The notes below the pieces were generated by a model that worked only from the letters and a program-made list of their open reading frames with translations, searched no databases and was not told the DNA's origin. This document shows, piece by piece, positions 47,701-59,852 of a stretch of 64,000 bases of DNA. How positions within the stretch are numbered: the stretch's first letter is position 1; each line of letters begins with the position of its first letter. Position numbers and translations under genes: made by a program. The stretch is from Trichostrongylus colubriformis (Eukaryota > Nematoda > Chromadorea > Rhabditida > Trichostrongylidae), in the NCBI GenBank assembly GCA_963978905.1, contig OZ022261.1:22813686-22877685 (forward strand), read 5' to 3'.

Positions 47701-49169
47701 GCGTGGATTATCAGTACGTTAGCGAGGATGAGTGGCACGGAGGAGATGTGGAGACGAAGCAGGCAACGAGACAGAGTGGCACAGGCGCAGACGCAGAGAC
47801 AAGCAACCACGCCTTGGCGCCGCAAAGTATGTACGCAGCCTTATGAGACCCCCAAAACTGTCAGTTGAGCAGAAAATAGACTGCAACTTCACGTATGGAG
47901 GTTATTCAGGGTACTGAACACGAATACAAGTTCCCTTTATGGTCCCGACGCCAAGTTAGCGTCAATCGCGCCAAATCGGTGCGATTGTTTTCAATAAACT
48001 TCCACATAGGGGTTAGCTTAAGTTTGTTGGTGTGTTCTGGTTAGTTTCGCTAGCATGACGTGCATTTCGAGGACCAGCACAGGTAGATTCCAAAATAGCG
48101 ACAAGCTTGTTTATTTACAATCTAACTTGCGACGCAAATGTCATATTCATAATCAGCGATGTGAACAACTTATATAAGTAAAGTTTCGGCAAAGTTCATT
48201 TTCCTTTTGGCCTACTTGCGCTTGATGGAGTGGTGAGAATTGAATGGTGCCGGATAAAGATACGTATCGATCAGAGGAATCATGGAATTTGTGCACATCG
48301 GTTGGGGAGAATCATGGAGTTTGTGGAAAACGATACTTATATGTTCCTTCTTCGCGAATTCCACCATTCCATAAATCCATATCGCAGCGTTCATAAAGGT
48401 GGAATTTTCGCTTTTGTGGAAATGCGGATTGTGAAACCTCCATTTATCTCATTCCTCCGACGAGGGGATCCTGGAAATCGATGCTCCGCAACTCTGGGCT
48501 TCCACAAAAACGCAAATTCCGCAAATTTTCTGATCTATGTATGTGTATCTCTACCACCTTCCACGATTCCTGAAACCGCAGATTCCGCAATGTCGCTCAT
48601 ACTACATAATTGCACCACCATAAACGCTGCCTAATGCACGATCATCTTTCTGCACATTCAAGCGTACATTCTTGCTTGAGCCCAAATGAAGTGAAAAATA
48701 GTCCTTTTCCCACTTGGAGCTTAGGCAAAAATAGGGTAGGCGCCAAAGGAGTGAAGTTGGATTCCCTCTCCGAACTACATTTCAAAACAACAAAAGACAC
48801 TTGAAAACAAAGAAAAACGAAAAATGGTTCCGATGGACTGTGTCAGCACATATGACTGACAGTGAACCGCCGGCCGCAATCGATCCGGTCTGAACGCGCC
48901 ATTTTTCGAAAATATGCGCAGTCGCGAATGGGTTAAAGACATCATTAGGGGTAATGCGGTAATGGAGAAATCCCTACAAGAAGTAACTCACATGGTAGTC
49001 CTGGGCCTAGGAACGCTATCTGTGGCGAAATCCCGGTGAAAAAGCGCCCCTCTGAGCTGTAGAAACGCCGCAAAACCCCGCAAACGCACTTATGCTCCGC
49101 CTCTTGACAGTTTGACCCCGCCTCCCAATGAGTAATTCCCGATTGACTGGGGTGAGAGCGGTCAAGAAG
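44726..49169. other. Stretch without recognised gene; orphan MITE tip
   Basis: Several frames of 60-134 codons occur (for example 48230-48634 plus, 44889-45197 minus, 45778-46167 minus), none with family character or matching splice sites. At 47822-47845 the sequence CGCAAAGTATGTACGCAGCCTTA resembles the right tip of the TTA-flanked MITEs at 13691 and 15622; no partner tip was found to its left. Confidence 0.35.
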
Positions 49170-49492
49170 ATACGGCAGGATTGAAGGTTTTGCTGCGCGC
49201 TTTCGCAGTTTTAGCTTGAAGCTCACTCTGGAGAATAGATGCCGTCGTATTTCCAAACATTCCCTTGTGTTTACTTGGCAACATGCCGGTGGGAAACAAG
49301 ATCAGACTACTTCCCTCTTGACAGACAGGTCGTCCGCGTCGAGAATCAACGGTGGGAAGAGGGTCCTATTTCGCGGGTTTTTGGCCATTTCCATCCGTTT
49401 TTTCTCCACTGTCCTGTTACTAGGCATCTCGACTTTCATATGCACTACTTCTTTTACTTTTCGTCCGACTTTCCCCTAATGATGCCTTTAAA
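49170..49492 (-). repeat. Dispersed repeat, family E copy 2
   Basis: Reverse complement of 34676-34990; the shared blocks are listed there. Confidence 0.6.
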
Positions 49493-50141
49493 ACCGGCTT
49501 TGGCATCGCGCTGATGGCACCGCGTGTGCAGCGCCGCAAAGCGAAATTTCGATGTAACGATATGGGTGTGGGGCGTTCAAAAGAATTTCTGCGCGGTTGC
49601 TCTCGACGAGGGGTGCGACGAGTACGAGTTGTCTCCTTCGCGTGTTCCTTTCGCACTTCCCTTTACGGCAGCGTTTACAGAGACGCGACTTCCGTTCCTG
49701 TAGAATTGCGGAAGCTGTGCAAAATAGCAAAGATATGTATCACTAGCAAAGATACGAGTCATTTGGGAAAACTGCGAAATTTGCGTTCTTGTGAGAATCA
49801 TCATGTGGATTTCTGAAATGTGCGCAAAAGGGCTAGGCACGTATCGATTTTCAGACTCCGACGAGTTAATAGGATTAGAGAAATGAAGATATGACTCTGC
49901 ATCTCTTTAGAAACACATATTCCTTATGGCCACAATTCGTCCGATCAATGCGTATCTAATCTTTGTCCGCACATTCCACAACTCTATTACCACGAAAACG
50001 CAAAATCCGCAGTCCTCCTGTCGATACTCATCGATTCCTTTCTGCAGATCCTCAATTCCGAAAAAAATGCTGACCCAGCCACTATGATTGCTGCCTGAAC
50101 ACTTACTCCAGATTTAATTACAAAACAGAATTGATATTATA

Positions 50142-50812
50142 TTGGGTAGTCTAAAAAGTCTTTTCGTATTTTTAAATACCGCTTTTTCCCTCCAAACTGC
50201 TTTCCAGCAATCTCTTCTGTACATACTCATGTAGTACAAGTCCACACGCATCTATAGGTGTTATTGTATTCCATCTCCCGGATAACCTTTTTCGGCAAAA
50301 TAAACATATCCAAGATCAACCTCATTTCCAATTCAAAAATTTTTCTTTGAATGGTGTTAGACAGGGAAAGGAAAAGGTGATAATCCGATGGACAAGGTCA
50401 GGGCTATAAGGTGGATAGGGTAGCACTTCTCTTCCAAGCTCGAGAATTTTTTGGCGAGGCAAGTTTTTGGCAAGTCTTCCAACTACTGAAAAAGTGACTC
50501 GCCAAAAAATTCTCGAGCTTGGAAGAGAAGCGCTACCCCATCCACCTTATAGCCCTGATCTTGCTCCATCGGATTATCACCTTTTCCTTTCCCCGTCTAA
50601 CGCCATTCAAAGAAAAATTTTTGTATTGAAAATGAGGTTGACCGTTGATATGTTTAATTTGCCGAAAAAGGTTATCCGGGAGATGGAAGACAATAACACC
50701 TATAGATGCGTGTGGACGTGTACTACATGTGTATGTACAGAAGAGATCTGGAAAGCAGTTTGGAGGGAAAAGCGGTATTTAAAAATACGAAAGGACTTTT
50801 TAGACTACCCAA
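50142..50812. mobile_element. Palindromic mariner remnant (two head-to-head 3' halves)
   Basis: TA-flanked ends (50140-50141, 50813-50814) with TTGGGTAGTCTAAAAAGTC and its reverse complement. Arms of about 310 bp (50142-50455 and 50503-50812) are reverse complements at over 90%, with a 48-bp centre. The right arm, read on plus, gives RQKILELGREALPHPPYSPD then LAPSDYHLF, the C-terminal hallmark (PYSPDLAPSDY) of mariner transposases, and continues to a C-terminal RKDFLDYPI-like tail. The N-terminal DNA-binding half and the first catalytic Asp region are absent, so it cannot move by itself. Confidence 0.88.
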
Positions 50813-50850
50813 TATTATTACCAGGCTGGCGCACATTACTGTACGCCTAA
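50467..50850 (+). pseudogene. Mariner transposase C-terminal fragment
   Basis: An open frame of 127 codons. About 35 residues after its start comes the mariner signature around PPYSPDLAPSDYHLF, whose final Asp (SD) is the third catalytic acidic residue in mariner. Residues upstream of TRQKILELG come from the palindrome centre, and those after the right terminal repeat (GWRTLLYA) from flanking DNA, so neither end is native. The same sequence in the left arm encodes the identical region on the minus strand. Full mariner proteins are about 345 aa; this is roughly the last third. Confidence 0.8.
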
Positions 50851-50910
50851 TACCATGAATGTCAAGAGGTCGATCGGCATTGATATTTTATAAACTTTAC
50901 TCACAGATTG

Positions 50911-51655
50911 TAAGGAGCTCCGCCCATTACGGGCTCCTCTCCGCTTATTTTGAGTGTGTTCAAGATAGCATGGACATAAGTTATTACTACCAATTCTTCC
51001 TGATCTCAGTGCTACGTTATGACCCAGTTATGAGTCTTGTAAGGGCCGCCCACACGAGGCGCGCTCCGCCACCTGTGCGCAGGCCTCTTTCATAACTTTC
51101 GAAAACTCATTCCTGCCTTCGATCCGTCTTCTCCCCACATCTGGGGCACATTCAAAACCAACATTCTTCTAACACTTTTCGGTCTCGAATGGAACATTCC
51201 AGTACACGTCGCGCCCACTGTGGGCAGAGCTTAACTTGGCACATGTGTGGTCATTACTTCTTGTTCCATGCCCTACCCATCCCACACTTGTCCCATATCC
51301 ACGGGTAATTTTTCATGTGAAGCCCAAGCTCCGCCCATCACTACAAGTGCCCTGACCAGTGTGCCCAAGCCTCCTTCGTGACCAAAAGGCTCATTCCTGA
51401 CCTCAATCCACCCGCCCCCGCGTTTGGGGCACATTCGAACCCAATCAACAACTTTCGTTCCGAAAACGGAACATTCTACTGCACACCCCGCCCACTGTGT
51501 GCGGAGTCCATGTGTGGTATGCACTTCTTGTCTCATACCCTTCCCATACCACACTTGTCCCTTCTCCACAGGTCGTTTTTCACATAATACCTAGTACATA
51601 TAGTACCTAGTCGTGACAGACGGAGGAACGGACAAGGGGACGGACGGACAGTCGT
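50911..51655 (+). repeat. Dispersed repeat, family S with internal duplication
   Basis: Same family as 11060-11545. The part with CGCCCA..., AAGCCTCCTTC(G/A)TGACC, CTCATTCCTGACCT, TTTGGGGCACATTC and ACTTCTTGT(T/C)(C/T)CAT(G/A)CCCT occurs twice (about 51030-51310 and 51320-51590). It ends with CCTAGTACATATAGTACCTAGT and a GACGGA-rich tail, as the first copy ends with a GACGGACAGA tract. Confidence 0.6.
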
Positions 51656-51659
51656 ACCG

Positions 51660-54600
51660 ACAGACGATGCGCTTTTTTAAAGTATCTTAGAAATATACAA
51701 CACATGAAATTAACACAAATAAACATGTACAAAGGCACACATGCTCATGAAGAAACCAGCGATCACTTGGAAGGTCTCCAACAGTACCAGCTCATTACGC
51801 CCTGTGCGATATCCCATCTGGCTGCGGCAACCCATGCGGATGGCGTCGTCGGTGCGACGTCGCAAAACGACCATTCGACTTAACGCCACGCCCCTAACGT
51901 TATAAACCTACACCTCGTGTTCGCATAGTGATCAACTCCTACTGCTATCACACCCATTAAAGTCAGCTCTAAAAGCAACCACTCTTAAGTCATTCCACAA
52001 TCACACAACGTTCCAAGAGCGATTTCATTATTTACGCTTTATCGACCGGGGCTTGACACCCAGTAGCGGATGTGTTCGGGAACTGAGACTACCTGTTGTT
52101 AGATTGTGAAATATGTTCGGCTTTTTACCCTTTTTGTCGCAACGTCCTCTTTGCTTTTCCACGAAATGTATGAGCGTGATCTATAGAGCTTTTTCTGCTC
52201 TACAAAATCCTTATCGTTTTTCATATCATTTAGTTGCTCAATATTTTTTACGGCTTGATATGGGGGCAGGGGGCAAGAGGAACAGGTCCGAGCTGTAGAG
52301 TGAAAACGTTTTTGCTAATGGGGTAATACTGGTGGCCTCATTCAGAACAATAGGAGTAATATAGAAATTTTAGAAAACTGACAAGAATTTAAGCCCCAAC
52401 ACAATTACCTCGGCAAGATGCCATCCTGGCGAAGTGAACATTATGATCATGCGTGTGCTGAACGTCTGGGCAAGAATGAACAGAGGCATAGCGCTGGGTT
52501 TCGGGTACTAGCTTGTGCGAGGAGGATCAGGTTTTCGATATGGAATTCAGCTAGCAAACTCGTTTGGATCGCTATTCCCTTCACTTCAATCGGATAATTT
52601 TTATCGCTTGACGGCATTCCTAATTACCCAGCATTTTACACATGCCTCCTTCTTTGTGATGACTCATTTCAATGTTGGCTTGCTGTGACCATCGGGCGCT
52701 GAATGCAATGTGTAGTAATGTTCTTGCAGCGCAAACTCCGACAATAGCGTAATATAGAGCGTGAGTTCAGGAATAGCAGCGGAAGAACGGTATTATGCAT
52801 GAACTACGGTCGTCGCCACTGTACGTAAACACCCCACGACCCAAAGTTTGGAGATACGTTGGAGGAACTTGCGCCGATAGGAATGAGAAGCGAGGGACTT
52901 AAAAGTGAGAAAAAGACGAGAAAATGTGGAATGAAACGGTCAAAAACATAGGAAGAAGAACGTCTCATAATGGATGCATCACTGACGGCTTTCTGATGCA
53001 GTCGATGAGGGCAGTTAAGACAGCCAGCTCCCAACGTTACCCTGCGCTCACAGTAACTCAGCCCGGTGCAGCGTCGTAACCAAGATGACCTCAGGTTCAA
53101 GGTTTCCACGTTAGTTTTGCCACAAATAATCACTCTAGAAATCGAATTCAGTTCACAGAGAACATGTCTTTCCAGTTCTCCTATCTTTCTTCACCCCAAA
53201 TGGTGTCCTTAAGAGTGTTTCAGATTTCTTTCGTACGCTGCTTCATTTCAGAAATGGCCATACACATATGATTCCAAACGCTTATTCGCCTTGCATTCAA
53301 GAAATACCCTGGAAATGCGTTTAATTGTTGGGGAATTGACCCGGGAAATAGATTCTCAAGCAAAACTTGGAATATAACCCACTGGGACTCAGTGGGGCAA
53401 GTCGGCCAGTCATAAAAAAAATGATAGGTTGGAGTAGCTGTCAGGAAAAAGCTCAAATGTTCGAGTTCGATACAAATAGTAACTGCCCCGGGTAACAACC
53501 ACATCTCTGGTACAAACAGCGCACTTCTCTCCGGATCGATATCGGCTGCGAAACACACAATCTCTTACCGAAATGTGAGGCTACAGAAACCGAAATTAAG
53601 AAAAAAAGGGCAGAGCGTGTTTCTGGTGAACTGTTCGACTACCTAAATCTTTCTCGGAGGATATGATAAGGAGCAAGCTCCAGATGCTTTGAGGTGGCGA
53701 AGCCCGTATTTACTGCGGTGCAGAAATAGAATGTTCAAAGGAGATGCAGAGGAGGAAAACTTCCAGTCTTATTCAGTGGCACTCAAGAAAGTGTTGTCGA
53801 AATGACTCGATGCTTCGCCTTAAATGTAATTAGAAGTATCGATCGGTGCGCTAGATTTAATAACAAATTGCGATTATGAATCCCACATCTTTTGAATGTA
53901 ACTGGCAGACATGAAAAAAACACCTATACAGAAGGTATTGAGACACGAAATGAAGATGGACTGCATGGCACAAAAATTACCGGAAAAAACAAAAAAAAAA
54001 AATCACAAAAATCAAATGATGGTAATACTGGTGTTCTGTTCGAGTTAACGATGCCTCTCCCAGTTCAAGTTTTGCATGGTGATGGGAAGAAAACAAGAAA
54101 TCTTTTCTTGGCACGGTATACACCCGAACCAAACTATGTATTTGTTACTAGAACATATGAATAGCAAAGGTATAGCAGTATTATCAGAAAGTTAGGATTG
54201 AGAACGTTAGCCATACTGGAGTAGAAAACAACTGGCTGTTATACAGTCACTGGATAGGGTTAGATAACAGGTTTATCCCGTGACTAGTTTCACCGCGCCG
54301 TCATATGTCCGAAGCAATTCATGGACTCAAAGCCATTGGAGCGATGGCTGAGAATAGGTACAGGTATGAGATAACCAGCCGGAATAAGTAGAGCCCACGA
54401 AAAAAACAGAAATAATCGAGTCGCAAATGCTGGAGAGTTCCAAACAATCACTTGTGGTGGCTACGTGTAGAAAGAGGGTCTAGCAGCCGCAGAATGAATG
54501 GGAACAAGGAACGCCAAGGACGTTTCGGGTCAGACACAACGATGGACCATAGCATTGCCGGAAACGTGGGCACAATTTCCGAATTGAGGACCGCATCAAC

Positions 54601-54930
54601 ATACTAGTTAAGAACCACGATAAACCTAATTAACTCATCGTAAACGTCATCGCCACTGACTGTGTGGCGTGACGAGAGACGTCCATAGGGCTTGCTGTGA
54701 TTCGAAGCACTCACAAAAAGAAATTAACCGATGTTGAACAAAAAGTGAAACTAGTTGGAAAGCGAAAAATGCAAACGAATCAACTCAGTGGAATGAGGCC
54801 TTCACTGACAACGACGCTGACTACGGAAACGCATGCAAAACGGGTTCTCATGCAGTCTTTAGCTAACGCGATTCGTACTCATCACTATGACTAACCAACT
54901 GGTATAACGTCTACTGGAAGGCGAGAACAT
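51660..54930. other. Stretch without recognised gene
   Basis: Frames at 52804-53133 and 53220-53558 (minus) and 53892-54164 (plus) are about 90-112 codons with no recognised family. No splice-linked exons found. Confidence 0.3.
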
Positions 54931-55229
54931 AAAAGAATAAAGGATAAAGTTTTTGGCGTTAATCAATCCCTTTCTGGAATGTCTGGAATGCGCCACACAT
55001 TCTAGTTCCATTCAGAATCGTGATGACTGGTGAATGTGATGTGGCCTATGCAATGACTTGTGGTGGCCAGCCGATGTACAAGTCAGGGCTTTTATCCCCC
55101 AGACAAATATGGTACCAATTTGCCGACCCCGGAGGGATGGAAGGCTTGGTTCTCCGGGCGGGCGTTGATGCGGGATTTTCCCCGCACCATGATGGGGTTG
55201 CGTCACCTGTCACTACACCACCTCCGCCC
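54931..55229 (-). repeat. tRNA-derived SINE, family B copy 2
   Basis: Minus strand: GGCGGAGGTGGTGTAGTGACAGGTG head (A-box-like), GGTGCGGGGAAAATCCCGC arm, body CATCGGCTGG...CACATCACATTCACCAG, and terminal AACTTTATCCTTTATTC. Near full-length match to 23504-23801. Copy-specific change: a 10-bp doublet TGGAATGTC/TGGAATGCG near 54974-54990. Confidence 0.65.
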
Positions 55230-55600
55230 CTGCAATGAAAAAATTCAGTTCATTTGAAAATATTTCCATGGTTGCTCGTACTCTGCAGTACCTTACTATA
55301 ACCTACAGTCCCACCGTCACCTTCATATTTTCGGAGAGTATACATTACCGCTCGTATCTGCAAAATCAACGTATTGCTCTACAAAATCTGCCACAATCCG
55401 TCGTTTTGACATCATTTCTGCAGTGGTCCATTTGCTTTGGAAAACAGACCGGTGGCTAGAGCTCCCTAGAATGAATCTACCCATGTAAAAAACGTTAATT
55501 TTTTTACCGGATCATCTTCATTTTCGAGAAAAATAGAAAATTGACTGTCCGAGGCGCGGAAGTTCAGTTGGAGGTTTTTATTTCAGGCATTTCAAACCTA

Positions 55601-56107
55601 CAGTAGCGCTCAAAAGTCTTCGGCGAAATGGTCTCTCACCTGGGTTTTTTCACTTGTAACTTTTTTGTAACTGCACCGATTTAAGAGAAATTTTAGCATG
55701 TTGTACTCGGAGACACTGCATACTTAATATACCATTTTGGCGCGCAACGGCGTAGGTTACGTGGTTATATGAAATTTTTCAATTTTGGCATGCCATCGCT
55801 ATGCCGTCCCGCAGTGCCGCTGTCATCAAAAGTCGTGGTCTTTCAACAGAATATTAATGTTCTCTGAGGCTTGCTCTTTTTGATTTTGTATAGAAAGCCG
55901 GTTTTCTCGAACAAGCCTCTTACTTTTTTTGGGTGGTCTTGTAGTAAATTCTTGTAAAAAATCATGAAAAGTGGCAAGCGGCGCTCAAGTAGAAGGAAAT
56001 GTTGACAATAGGTTTAGGCACCACATATTAAAATTTTGTCAAATTTTGTCAAGTAGAAAAAAAGTTATGACAAAAAAGTTTTGGCCGAAGACTTTTGAGC
56101 GCTACTG
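55601..56107 (+). mobile_element. Tc1-like MITE copy 2
   Basis: 507 bp, TA on both sides (55599-55600, 56108-56109), ends CAGTAGCGCTCAAAAGTCTTC and GAAGACTTTTGAGCGCTACTG, exact inverted repeats over 21 bp. It matches the copy at 40004 in reverse complement over its full length. Its better-preserved ends suggest a younger insertion. Confidence 0.87.
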
Positions 56108-56109
56108 TA

Positions 56110-57039
56110 TAAATGCCAATACATTCGAGAGCATTATCTCCTGATCATTTTGATTCCATTTAAAGATGTTTTTGCTTAATTTCAATCAGAAAATGTGGTT
56201 TCAGTGAACTCTTCCCAGAATTTCACACTTCTTCGCAGTTGCATTTTTTTACAGAGCACAAGAAACTTGAGTTGTTCAGTAGTGCTGCTGATGCACTGCA
56301 AATGAACTTTGTAAAACTTTTTTCAAGATACCTAGATGGATCGAGTGTTCTTTGTTTCAAATCTTACGTATGCTATTCAATTCATCAGCCTTTTCTCCTG
56401 CTATAGTCTATAGTCTTTTGCTATAGTCTTCACAAAAATAACCTGATTTTGGGAAGTGACTGAAATTACACCTGATAGATTGTAAAATTTTTAACTGTAG
56501 CCTCATAAAAAGAAGTTTCAGGGCTGCGGTTCAAGAACGCTGTACATATATGCGTTCAAGAAAAAACCAGTCTTGGAAATTTCGAATTTGATGAGGTACC
56601 TAATCGACGGAGACTTAATATTACACATCCTGTTCTTATTCACTTGTCGCGAACTTGGTACTGAAGAACATTGGAGCTACGTCTTATTGTCAATCAGTCA
56701 ACGGTCTATCACCGACCTTTCCTGCCTAATATGTTGCATGTGTACATGTTCAACCTTTTAAAACCTCACACAACTGCAGTGCTAGGTGGCCTCCAGGCCT
56801 CTTCTTGGAGCTTATGGGGGTCAATGTTACTATGAGCAAGCCATGAACACAGAAGTGCACACTGCACCGCCAGCGTGGCCCACCGGAATGAGTTCGACGC
56901 TGGCAAATAAAGAGGCCTTGAAGATTCCGAACCCTTCAGCTCCCCGGGTCACGACCCTGAAGTGAAACCGTACGTTTGCCGTTCTTGTGGTGACGGGCAA
57001 GGCTGACTGGATTGGGGGTGTGTACACATTGACGACGTG
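56110..57039. other. Stretch without recognised gene
   Basis: No family-like frame; the plus-strand frame 56573-56761 and the minus frame reaching into 56830 lack any pattern I can name. Sequence next to the RTE copy may be its decayed upstream part. Confidence 0.3.
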
Positions 57040-58952
57040 ATGGACCTCATTATGGAATTGTCCGGTGAACAGTTTCATAATGAGACCCATCACGTCATCT
57101 TCAATCAAAGGTTTTGCCTGACCGACGTCGCTGTTGTTCCGAAGTTCTATACGGGATCGGACTATTGACTCATCCGCGCAAAATTCATTTTTTCCGATGC
57201 GTGGAGAGAAAGCCACAAAATCCATGAGGCGAAGACCCAAGACAGTCATCAACTGGGAACCTCGCTCCTCTCGCAAGTGTATGAGAGGATTCCGTTACCA
57301 AAAACGACGACGAGTACAACCGGCTCGTTGAGCATCTTCACGATAGTGCCAGGAGGGCAGAGAGTTTGGAAGTCACCAAGAGGCGTCTCTCTTTGGAAAC
57401 ACTCGAGCTGATACGGCAACGTGGAGTCGCACGAGCCGCAGGCGACTATCAACTGGCGTCCGAATTTACGAAGCAATGTAGAGAGGCGACGAAAGAAGGT
57501 TTCAAAAAGGAAGAACAGCAGTGCTAGCTGAAGCAGCAGAGGCTAAGAGGAGCGTCGCAATACCCGTTAAAGTTTCGCCAATTATAAGACCAAAATGACC
57601 AGTCTTCGGGGTCCGGACGGTACAGTTATTGTGTCCCGAAGGGCAATGGTGAAGGTCATCTACGACTTCTACTCGGACCTCTTCGATCGCCATGTCCAAC
57701 TGCCTAGGAGCAGAGGATATGTCGTTCTATCAGTTCTCCCTTGCGACCGACACGCCAGTTGGTCGGTGAAGGCTGCACAGCACCCGGTCCCGACAATTGA
57801 CCGGAACATCTGAAGAATCTCCCGCCAGTCGTGTCATCTTGAATAGCATTGGCAGAGCTTAAGACGAAGGACAGCCATGCAAGTAAGTGGGGTTTCGGAG
57901 AGGGTTCAGTACAGTCGATCACGTCCACACGGTCACTAGGCTCATTGGTATCGCAAGAGTACAAGACGCCGTTATGTCTCACATTCATCGATTTGAAGAA
58001 AGCCCTCGACTCCGTTGAGACAGAAGCGGTTATCAAAGCCCAAACCAGGATGTGCCTACTGAGCACATAGGAGTACTTCGTGAGTTTACAGCAACTTCAC
58101 GACCAGGATCTTGCCATTCTACAAGGAAGTCATCATCGACGTGAAGGGAGGAGCTCGACGAGGCGACACCACCTCTTGAGAACGTCATGCGTTAATTGGA
58201 ATGGGAAGGCATGGGAGTGAAGGTCGATGGCCAACATCCACACCACCTCCGCTTCCCTGACGACATTGTGCTTATAACACCACAATCCAGCAAGCGGAGC
58301 GAATTGTAGCCGGTTTCGACTGCGAGTGTGGAGAAATCGGCCTGCAGCTGATCCTGACGACGACGATGTTTATGACGAACGGATTAGCACCTGATGCCCC
58401 ATTCGCGCTCGACGGAACGAACATCTCTGAATGCTTCAGCTATATGTACCTAGGTCGGGAAGTCACTATGATGAACGACTTATTACCAGAGCTGAACAGG
58501 AGGAAAAGAGCGGCTTGGGGAGCCTTCAAGACCATCGAGGAAGCAGTGAAGAAGAAGAAGAAGAAGAACATCCGGCTGCGCGCCCATCTCTTCGATTCCG
58601 CTGTCCCCCGGCCCTAAGATACGCTTTAGAGACTTGTACTCTACGTAATATGGACGAGCATGCGATCGGCGTCACCAATGCGCCATCGAAGGACGATACT
58701 CGGAGTATCCCGATATGTGCAAGTGCGGAGGGGAATCCGGAGTTTCGGGCTCCGTCGTCGATCAAAGACAGGGATGCCGTCGTATTAGCCAAGGAAGCGA
58801 AGATTAGATGGGCCGGACATGTCATGCAATATCGCGATGGCCGTTGGACTAGAGCGAGTACCGACTGGATCCGTTAGGACGTCGAACGAGCACCTGGACG
58901 ACCGCCGACCCGATTTTCAGACTTCTTCACGAAGGACTATGTGCGACAATCA
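57040..58952 (+). pseudogene. RTE-type non-LTR retrotransposon with endonuclease and RT remnants
   Basis: Plus-strand blocks in order: SGEQFHNETHHVIFNQRFCL then TDVAVVPKFYTGSDY (end of the apurinic-type endonuclease, 57060-57165), a linker with VEHLHDSARRAESLEVTKRR, SLRGPDGTVIVSRRAM, FGEGSVQSITSTRS, then IDLKKALDSVETEAVIKAQ (palm, ~57990-58045), FPDDIVLITP-like (58255-58285), GLAPDAPFALDGTNISECF, RRKRAAWGAFKTIEEAVKKK, and the tail AKEAKIRWAGHVMQYRDGRW. The usual F-A-D-D box reads F-P-D-D. Many frameshifts and internal stops. It is the same family as 35020-37025 but keeps more of the 5' side. A fragment of the 39825 palindrome family follows at 58955-59030. Confidence 0.82.
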
Positions 58953-59134
58953 GAGGTCAGTCGTACGCCGTTCAACTTCATAAGTGAGTGTAATCTCCAC
59001 AACAGAGAAAGCTGAGGAAGTTTTATTATACATTATACGGTGGAGAGCAGTTTCGCTTCGCTTACGGCCCTCATTTCCTAGTGTTCAAAACAGAGAGTAA
59101 TGAAAGGGATAAAAGTAATATGACAAAATGCTCC

Positions 59135-59420
59135 TGGAATATTTCCCCATGAGAAGCAAGCTGTGGTTCACTACTTTCATCGTTATGGAAATATGAAGCC
59201 GTCAGTTGGCTCAGTTAGGCTTTAGAACGCCTACGGCATGAAAGTCCGTCTAAATCACGGGGCCAACTTCTGTGAAGCTCCTTGAGCGCTGTCGCTTCGG
59301 TTCGTGCCTCAAAGCGGCATCCGAAGGAGGTTTAAATGGCACGTTCTGGCTCTTGGAAACAAGGGAGATTGGAGCCTGGAAGGAATGTAAAGCTGAAGGC
59401 CACCACGTTCATGTATCACC
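59135..59420 (+). repeat. Partial copy of the 59853 palindrome arm
   Basis: Blocks such as CACTACTTTCATCGTTATG...AATATG(A)AGCC, ACGGCATGAAAGT and GTTCTGGCTCTTGGAAACAAGGG align in order with 59990-60290 of the neighbouring palindrome, same orientation, about 70% identity. No partner arm. Confidence 0.5.
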
Positions 59421-59852
59421 CTTATGACTTGCTCCACGACAAATATATTGAATGATAACGATGAGTACGTTTGATAATATAATGAATGCACTTGAAATTC
59501 ATCTATAGGCATGGCCTAAGTATATCCAATGTAGGTATCCCGGAGTGCTAAGAAGTAGTTCCCCTTGGGGCGGCACTCCTATCGTGCCTCCAATAACTAT
59601 ACCCCCAAGCCAACTAATGGCTAAAATAGATATTATGTAATGGGTTCGCCCACATTATTCTCAATGAATACCTAGTGAAATTTATTGTAAATGCTCTTGT
59701 ACGTGACGTGGTAAGAAACCTTTGTTATTACCCGTGTGTAGAGTTACCATTGGTCACCAACCAATTGACATTTAACCCAGCATCCTCGTGAAAACTTTCC
59801 AGCGGGACTACCAGGACTCCCTCACAATATCACTCACGGAAATCGCGACGTA

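Noticed and set aside
56830..57276. A 148-codon minus-strand frame
   Set aside because: Much of it is antisense to the RTE endonuclease remnant and has no family character.
58526..58825. A 99-codon minus-strand Ser-rich frame
   Set aside because: Antisense of the AAG-repeat region in the RTE copy.
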